Assembly: GCA_903824675.1 (NCBI GenBank) | Contig: CAIJXV010000061.1 | Span: forward strand, 54,482-118,481 | Reading direction: 5' to 3' | From: an uncultured bacterium | GTDB lineage: Bacteria > Verrucomicrobiota > Kiritimatiellia > CAIKKV01 > CAIJXV01 | Length of the DNA: 64,000 bases | Shown here: piece after piece, positions 59,797 to 64,000 of the stretch | Layout: each line of letters opens with the position of its first letter | How positions within the stretch are numbered: position 1 is the first letter of the stretch | The notes under the pieces: model-generated | The model's input: the letters and a program-made list of their open reading frames with translations, nothing else | Databases searched by the model: none | What the model was told of the DNA's origin: nothing | Program-made: the position numbers and the translations under genes

Positions 59797-61527
59797 ATGT
59801 CAAGCGATTCGGCCGCGACAGGGGGCTCCCCGGCGTGCGTTCTGGACTATCTGCCCGAAGGGCAAAGGCGGACGCTGGAGGCCTGCCTGGAGGAGCGGCG
59901 TTTTTCCGCCGGGAGCTGCTTCATCCGGCAGGGGGATCCGGGGGATGGGTGCTACATCATCCTGGAGGGCTCGGTGCGCGTGGAGCTCGCGGAGGGGAAA
60001 AGGGAGAGCCCCGCCGTGCTGGGCTACCTCGAGGCCGGCGCGCTGGTCGGCGAGATGAGCCTCATCGGGCAGCCGATCCGTTCGGCCAGCGTCTACGCGC
60101 AGACGGAGGTGCGGCTGCGCTGGCTCTCGGCCGTGCGCTACGCCGAGCTTGGCCAGGCCGCCCCGGACGTGGCCCTGGCGTTCACGCGGCTGGTGGCCCA
60201 GGACATGGCGGGCAAGATCCGGCAGATCAATGCGCGGCTGACCAGCTACATCTCGGACGAGGCCTCGCCCGCCGAGGTCGACGCCATCGTGGCGCGCGCG
60301 GTCACGGAACGGAATCCGTTCACCTCGCCCTGGGCCGCGCAGTATCTGACGAACGTTCCGACGGATGTGGAGGTCATCGACGCCTTTCTGAGCCGGGGCA
60401 TCAACACCGTGTGCATGGTGGCGGACTCCATCCTCTCCACCATGGACCAGTACCTGATGGACCTGGCCCGGGCGGGCAAAGTCAACCGCTGGGTGCTGCC
60501 CTCCGAGCGGTCCATCCCGGCCGTCGCGGTCGGACGCTGGCTGGCAACGGGCGAGCTGTCGCTCATGACGATGCAGAACAGCGGCTTCTCCAACGCCATG
60601 GACTACTTGCGAAGCGTCATGCTGACGCACCGGATCCCGGGCCTTGTGATGGCCAGCTGGCGGGGGTTCGATGCCCGGCTGGATGACAGCGAGCCCCACA
60701 TCCTGATTGGCGAGGTCACGGAAGCCGACACGCGGGGCACCATGGGCCCGGAGCATGTCTACGGCCGGCGCAACGGCGTGGGGCTGGCCCACGACATTCC
60801 CGCCGCGATCGAGGATGCGCGCCGGGGCAACCTGGCTTGCATCAGGGTATCGCCGCCCGGATTCAAGAAGTCCTATCCCCTGAAAGCGGTCGCCGACTCG
60901 CGCGTTGTCTACCTGGACCCGGCCGCCTATGCGGCCGTCATCGCCCGCACGGGAACGCCCTTCGGCCAGGTGCAGGGGAAGCCGCTGCTGGGCCGGGACG
61001 AGGCGCTCCGGGAGATCCACGGGAGACTGAAGGCCCTCAACCCCTTCTATATTGTGGGCAACGGGTTCAACCCCCGGGCCATGCAGGCGCTGAGGCTGAC
61101 CGAGCGCACCTTTGAAAACGCCGGCGGCATGGGCAGCAGCCTCGCGATCGCCTGGGGCGCGGCAAAGTCGGATCCCCGGCAGGTCTTTGTCGCCATTGAT
61201 GGCGATCAGAACGCCGTGATGAGCGAGATGGAAAAGGTCCTGGCCTCGGATTACCCGGATAACCTGCACTGGTTCATCCTCAACAACGGAACCGGGGAAT
61301 CGGTGGGCCCTTCAACGAGCCTGCCGCTGTCGCCGTGGCACTACGAGCTGGCCCACGTCATCAACACGCGGAATGAGCCCCCGGGGAGCTTCACGTACAG
61401 CCGCATCAACAACAGCGGGCTGAAGTTCGCAACGGACCCGGCGCAGGCCCTGGCCAGGGAAATCGGAAACCTCCCGGCGCAGGCGCAGCTGGCAAGGCAG
61501 CTGCTGGGCAAATCGGGTGGAGGCTGA
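59797..61527 (+). CDS. Cyclic-nucleotide-binding domain fused to a sulfopyruvate/phosphonopyruvate decarboxylase-like ThDP enzyme
   Basis: 576 residues. The CNB domain (about 20-130) has SCFIRQGDPGDGCYIILEGS and ALVGEMSLIGQPIRSASVYA; the Glu and Arg of the phosphate cassette are kept. From about 175 the pyrimidine-binding domain follows (SPWAAQYLTNVPTDVEVIDA; LPSERSIPAVAVGRWLATGE with activating Glu near 238; MTMQNSGFSNAMDYL). The ThDP-binding domain (about 400-560) carries GGMGSSLAIAWGAAKSDP, then GDQ at 469-471 and NN at 496-497. The usual motif is GDG...NN, so a Gln replaces the second Gly. ComDE/Ppd-like decarboxylases lack a CNB domain. It would decarboxylate a 2-oxoacid with a polar tail under cNMP control (inference). 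It follows an AhpD-like gene by 13 bp. Confidence 0.85.
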   Translation: MSSDSAATGGSPACVLDYLPEGQRRTLEACLEERRFSAGSCFIRQGDPGDGCYIILEGSVRVELAEGKRESPAVLGYLEAGALVGEMSLIGQPIRSASVYAQTEVRLRWLSAVRYAELGQAAPDVALAFTRLVAQDMAGKIRQINARLTSYISDEASPAEVDAIVARAVTERNPFTSPWAAQYLTNVPTDVEVIDAFLSRGINTVCMVADSILSTMDQYLMDLARAGKVNRWVLPSERSIPAVAVGRWLATGELSLMTMQNSGFSNAMDYLRSVMLTHRIPGLVMASWRGFDARLDDSEPHILIGEVTEADTRGTMGPEHVYGRRNGVGLAHDIPAAIEDARRGNLACIRVSPPGFKKSYPLKAVADSRVVYLDPAAYAAVIARTGTPFGQVQGKPLLGRDEALREIHGRLKALNPFYIVGNGFNPRAMQALRLTERTFENAGGMGSSLAIAWGAAKSDPRQVFVAIDGDQNAVMSEMEKVLASDYPDNLHWFILNNGTGESVGPSTSLPLSPWHYELAHVINTRNEPPGSFTYSRINNSGLKFATDPAQALAREIGNLPAQAQLARQLLGKSGGG

Positions 61528-61556
61528 AGCGGCAGGCCGTCAAGGGCTGAAGGGGA

Positions 61557-62627
61557 TTACCGCGCGAAATCCTGCAGGACCGCGGGCAGGAGCGACTCCG
61601 GCCGGGGCGTGGCCGGCTCGTCGAAGAAAAACCGCATATTCGTTTTTTTGAACTCGCGCATCGATCCCAGCATGCGGCCGCCCGTGAGGCCGGCCGTTGC
61701 CGAGATCCGGGCGAACGACTCGTTCACGCCCGCCCAGTCTTCGCCGTGAATCATGGCGTAGAGGTTGTAGGGAAAGATGGGCGCCGCGGTTCTCTCGTAG
61801 CAGTGCGTCACTTCCGGGAAGGCGGCCACGAAGCGGCCCGCGGAGTGGATCCGCGAGGCGGGCGCGCTCCACATGCCCATGCCGCTCGCCTTGAACCCCA
61901 GGGTTTCGGGGCGCAGGACCAGCGCGAAGCGGCGCAGGATGCCGCGCTCGCGCCAGTCGCGCAGGAGGTCCAGCAGGTCGTCCACCGGCATGCCCAGCGC
62001 GGTCGCCGCCTGGCTGAACAGGTCTCCCGCCGGCTGCAGGTGCCCTTGGAAATAGCGCACCACGGCCTGCTGGGAGTGCGTAAAGGCCGGCTCGTGATCG
62101 TTGTCCGGCTCCGGCTCGCCCAGGCGGCAGGCGGACCCTTCGCGGCGGCTGTGGGTGCGCGGATCGAACACTTCGTCGAACTTGAAGCAGGTCTGGGTGG
62201 GCATGGCCAGCAGATCCGCCGGGCTGACGCGGTCGCGCAGCTCCAGCAGGACGTCCTCCAGCTTGCGGCGCGGGGCCGTGCAGGTCAGCCACAGGTTCGG
62301 CGCCGGGCGCCCGAGCGGGCTTCCGGGCGCCCGTGTTTCCAATTCCCCGGGCCAGGCGCGCAGGTGGCAGTGGGTGACGCTGGGATGCGTCACCACCACG
62401 CTCGCCACGGCTTCCGCCCAGGTCTCGTTGGGCAGGGAGACGGCGCACAGCGCGTTGCGGTAGCCCAGCCGGCGCGAGTTGAAAATGGCGCTCAGCCGGC
62501 GGCCGATGCCATCGGCGAACAGGCGGCCCAGAAAGGCGAGCGACTCCTTTTCCGAAAATCGTACAGGATGGGAAGAGGCGGAAAGGGGATCAATGGGTGG
62601 CGCTGACCAATGGGCTGTCTGCCGCAA
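61557..62627 (-). pseudogene. Truncated two-domain siroheme-decarboxylase (AhbA/B)-like protein
   Basis: About 350 codons. Two AsnC/Lrp-like halves are visible. The first has DGIGRRLSAIFNSRRLGYRN, THPSVTHCHLRAWPGE and LWLTCTAPRRKLEDVLL. The second has RYFQGHLQPAGDLFSQAATA as its winged helix, RGILRRFALVLRPETLGFKA, FPEVTHCYERTAAPIFPYNL and YAMIHGEDW. VTHCYER...FPYNLYAMIHG is typical of AhbB/NirL-type proteins, which remove carboxyl groups from siroheme on the way to heme. The first domain lacks its leading helix-turn-helix: before SEKES the codons coincide with the LamG-like fragment on the other strand. It therefore lost its 5' end at a junction near 62,556-62,570. Codon use matches the GC-rich block, and it converges on the ThDP enzyme gene. 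Confidence 0.75.
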
Positions 62628-62863
62628 CCATGGGGACTTGGGTGCGCCTTACAATAAAATTGGATTTTGATAGCCAGCGCTGGTTGATATACATGAATGG
62701 AAATAAAATCGCGGAGGATCTGGGGTTTGGCAGAACCTCCCGGGATTTTCATAAGTTTCTCGCGAAAGGGCTGATTGGCGGGTTAGATCGGTTTTGCGTC
62801 GGTACGAACACTCCCTCCGGACTAATGTTTGATGTTGATTCAAGTCAAACGTGCCAGCGGTAG
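62561..62863 (+). pseudogene. 3' fragment of a LamG-like (concanavalin-fold) protein gene
   Basis: About 100 codons. GTWVRLTIKLDFDSQRWLIYMNGNKIAED is the strand pattern of LamG/jelly-roll modules (here shortened to VRLTIKLDFDSQRWLIY), followed by LDRFCVGTNTPSGLMFDVDS. Residues upstream of GDQWVALTNG have no LamG character and run into the GC-rich block, so the gene is broken near 62,565. Codon use resembles the resident secreted proteins. It is the tail of a secreted protein whose front part is lost or lies elsewhere. The following 62,864-63,002 region shows no gene. Confidence 0.55.
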
Positions 62864-63002
62864 TGCGCAAGGATAGGACGGCAAAAATACCGCCGACACG
62901 GCGGTTACTACACTGAAGACGGATGGTGTCAATCAGCTCATCCATGAATTAGGTGATCTGCTCCTTTGACAGGACAGGACGGCTGATATCCCCCCGTCCG
63001 CG

Positions 63003-63308
63003 TCAGTATGTGACACGATGGCCGTGATCCATTGGAAAGGAGGCGACAAGGCCAATCCTTTGCAATGTTTCCGGTAATAGCGGGGCAATTTCAGCCGATT
63101 GCCACCCAAACAAATCTGCCGGCGTTAAAGAAAGGGTGCGACAAAGTTTCAGTATTTTGCGAAGCGATAATACCATGGACAAATCATCAGTAGACTCCAA
63201 ATCATAGTAGGACTCAACAGTGATTCCAATAGCCTCAGCAATCTCTTGCGGGGTTTTGCCGCGCCGTTCTCTAGCCTGCTTCAATCTATCACTTACTGTG
63301 TTCTTCAT
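63003..63308 (-). CDS. XRE-family helix-turn-helix regulator
   Basis: 101 residues. The N-terminal HTH_3 domain is VSDRLKQARERRGKTPQEIAEAIGITVESYYDLES (here in two parts: RLKQARERRGKTPQEIAEA and IGITVESYYDLE), about residues 5-65. The second half, LRKILKLCRTLSLTPADLFG, completes the five-helix bundle, and the tail is short. It binds DNA, most likely near its own promoter. It may be the antitoxin-like partner of a lost toxin gene or a satellite regulator. The 5' gap to the WYL gene is about 70 bp. Confidence 0.85.
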   Translation of the reverse strand: MKNTVSDRLKQARERRGKTPQEIAEAIGITVESYYDLESTDDLSMVLSLRKILKLCRTLSLTPADLFGWQSAEIAPLLPETLQRIGLVASFPMDHGHRVTY

Positions 63309-63378
63309 GCCTCAACTCCTCCATGCGGCAAATACTGTAACCAAGGAGTCATATCTATCATAAAAGGTTGCCTCAATA

Positions 63379-63999
63379 TTACCGGCACAGAAGGCAAACG
63401 TTGCCACCATGGTTGTGGTGGAGTCCATCCCGCAGTTTCTCGGCGACCCGATCCCGAAGACTCCGCGGGGCGAGCACCTTCACGTCCGGCATCCATGACA
63501 GGATCCACCGCACGAGTTCCTTGCGTCCCGTTGTTTCCAGCCGCAGTTCGACGCGACCGTCCGGGCGCATTCGGAACTCCTGGCTGGGGTGCCACTGCCG
63601 CTCGGTGATGTAGACCGCCAGTTTGGGCTCGAACAGCAGCCGGACCTTGATCAGTTCCTCGCCGCCGACGATACCGAATGCCTGCCGGGCGTACCTCTCG
63701 GGGTTGAACTCAGCCGGACGCGTGAAACACTGCCCCGTCACCTTGATCCGCCTGAAGCGCGACAGGGCGAAGGTTTCGATCCTGGACTTGGCCGTGTTCA
63801 GCGCCAGCGCATACCAATTCCCGTGGTAGGCGAGCAGGTGGTACGGGTTAAGTTCGTACTCGGATACCCGCCCGTCGAAAGTCTGGTACGTCGCCCGGAT
63901 CGTCTCGCGGCGCTCCACGCAACCCGCCAGTTGCGCCCACACTTCGGGATCAATGCGCACTCGGTCCTCGGGCAGGATCCCCACATGTTCGCTGAGCCA
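63379..63999 (-). CDS. WYL-domain transcriptional regulator (5' partial)
   Basis: At least 206 residues; the frame is open to the right edge. The WYL domain is clear: RRETIRATYQTFDGRVSEYELNPYHLLAYHGNWYALALN (YQTFDG..., PYHLLAYHGNWYALAL with WYL replaced by WYA), then IETFALSRFRRIKVTGQCF. The WCX region follows: VRLLFEPKLAVYITERQWHP and RWILSWMPDVKVLAPRSLRD. The N-terminal winged helix lies beyond the window. WYL regulators sense ligands, often nucleotides, and frequently sit with defence or mobile genes. Confidence 0.85.
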   Translation of the reverse strand, partial: WLSEHVGILPEDRVRIDPEVWAQLAGCVERRETIRATYQTFDGRVSEYELNPYHLLAYHGNWYALALNTAKSRIETFALSRFRRIKVTGQCFTRPAEFNPERYARQAFGIVGGEELIKVRLLFEPKLAVYITERQWHPSQEFRMRPDGRVELRLETTGRKELVRWILSWMPDVKVLAPRSLRDRVAEKLRDGLHHNHGGNVCLLCR

Positions 64000-64000
64000 G

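Noticed and set aside
59800..61269. 489-codon minus-strand frame opposite the CNB-ThDP gene
   Set aside because: The opposite strand carries CNB and ThDP motifs in order. This frame is His/Arg/Gly-rich, as expected for the complement of high-GC coding DNA.
54052..64000. Second attachment site (repeat of the tRNA-Thr 3' end)
   Set aside because: I looked for GTTCGACCCCGACAGCTGGC downstream to the window edge and found no copy, so the element's right border cannot be placed here.

Overview
The window reads as one chromosomal segment of a Gram-negative bacterium of the PVC superphylum, most likely Kiritimatiellota or a close relative (Verrucomicrobiota/Lentisphaerota side). The phylum is an inference. 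It rests on the density of uncharacterised glycoside-hydrolase-like proteins, a TIGR03790-type secreted protein, a giant FecR/DUF11/thrombospondin-3 protein, a pseudopilin-like CPxxGxY...GHxLP domain and many dispersed palindromes. No rRNA or ribosomal-protein genes are present to settle it.

Layout. 1-10 kb: carbohydrate-scavenging genes (GHL-type hydrolase, ThuA, SLC13 transporter, GH20/GH67-like protein, GH2 beta-galactosidase, AEC transporter, SGNH hydrolase). 10-15 kb: cell-envelope genes (lytic transglycosylase, rhomboid protease, processive family 2 glycosyltransferase, a creatininase fragment, TIGR03790 protein). 15.5-30 kb: a DUF4838-like protein, the 1601-residue secreted protein, an MFS transporter plus esterase pair, an unassigned hydrolase-like protein and a heparinase/alginate-lyase-like protein. 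30-34 kb: accD-accA followed by a pyruvate/oxaloacetate carboxyltransferase fused to a complete AccB-like module, a terminator and tRNA-Arg. 34-44 kb: membrane metalloprotease, phosphoesterase/pseudopilin fusion, ADP-forming acyl-CoA synthetase, a triple repeat, OFA-type transporter, lipoproteins, and an MscS-CNB channel with a transglycosylase. 44.6-46 kb: an AbiE toxin-antitoxin pair. 46-54 kb: SIS isomerase, GH36 alpha-galactosidase, PhoH, M20 peptidase, DPM1-like glycosyltransferase, UbiA-type phosphoribosyltransferase and tRNA-Thr.

From tRNA-Thr to the right edge the window is accessory. A satellite-like cassette (unknown protein, HTH protein, small protein, primase-like protein, VapE-like ATPase) has ATGA overlaps between its last four genes. 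It is cut by an IS91-type transposase fragment. Beyond it lies a visibly more GC-rich block carrying an AhpD-like protein, a cyclic-nucleotide-binding domain fused to a ThDP decarboxylase, and a truncated siroheme-decarboxylase-like protein. That block ends abruptly near 62,560 against the tail of a LamG-like gene, followed by an XRE regulator and a WYL regulator that runs off the edge.

The resident genes suggest a fermentative saccharolytic lifestyle: polysaccharide-degrading enzymes feed sugars, an ADP-forming acyl-CoA synthetase can make ATP from acyl-CoA, and biotin-dependent carboxyl transfer links oxaloacetate or pyruvate to malonyl-CoA. The most original candidates are the CNB-ThDP decarboxylase block, the acc/transcarboxylase-like operon, the phosphoesterase-pseudopilin fusion and the tRNA-Thr cassette with its unassigned lead gene.
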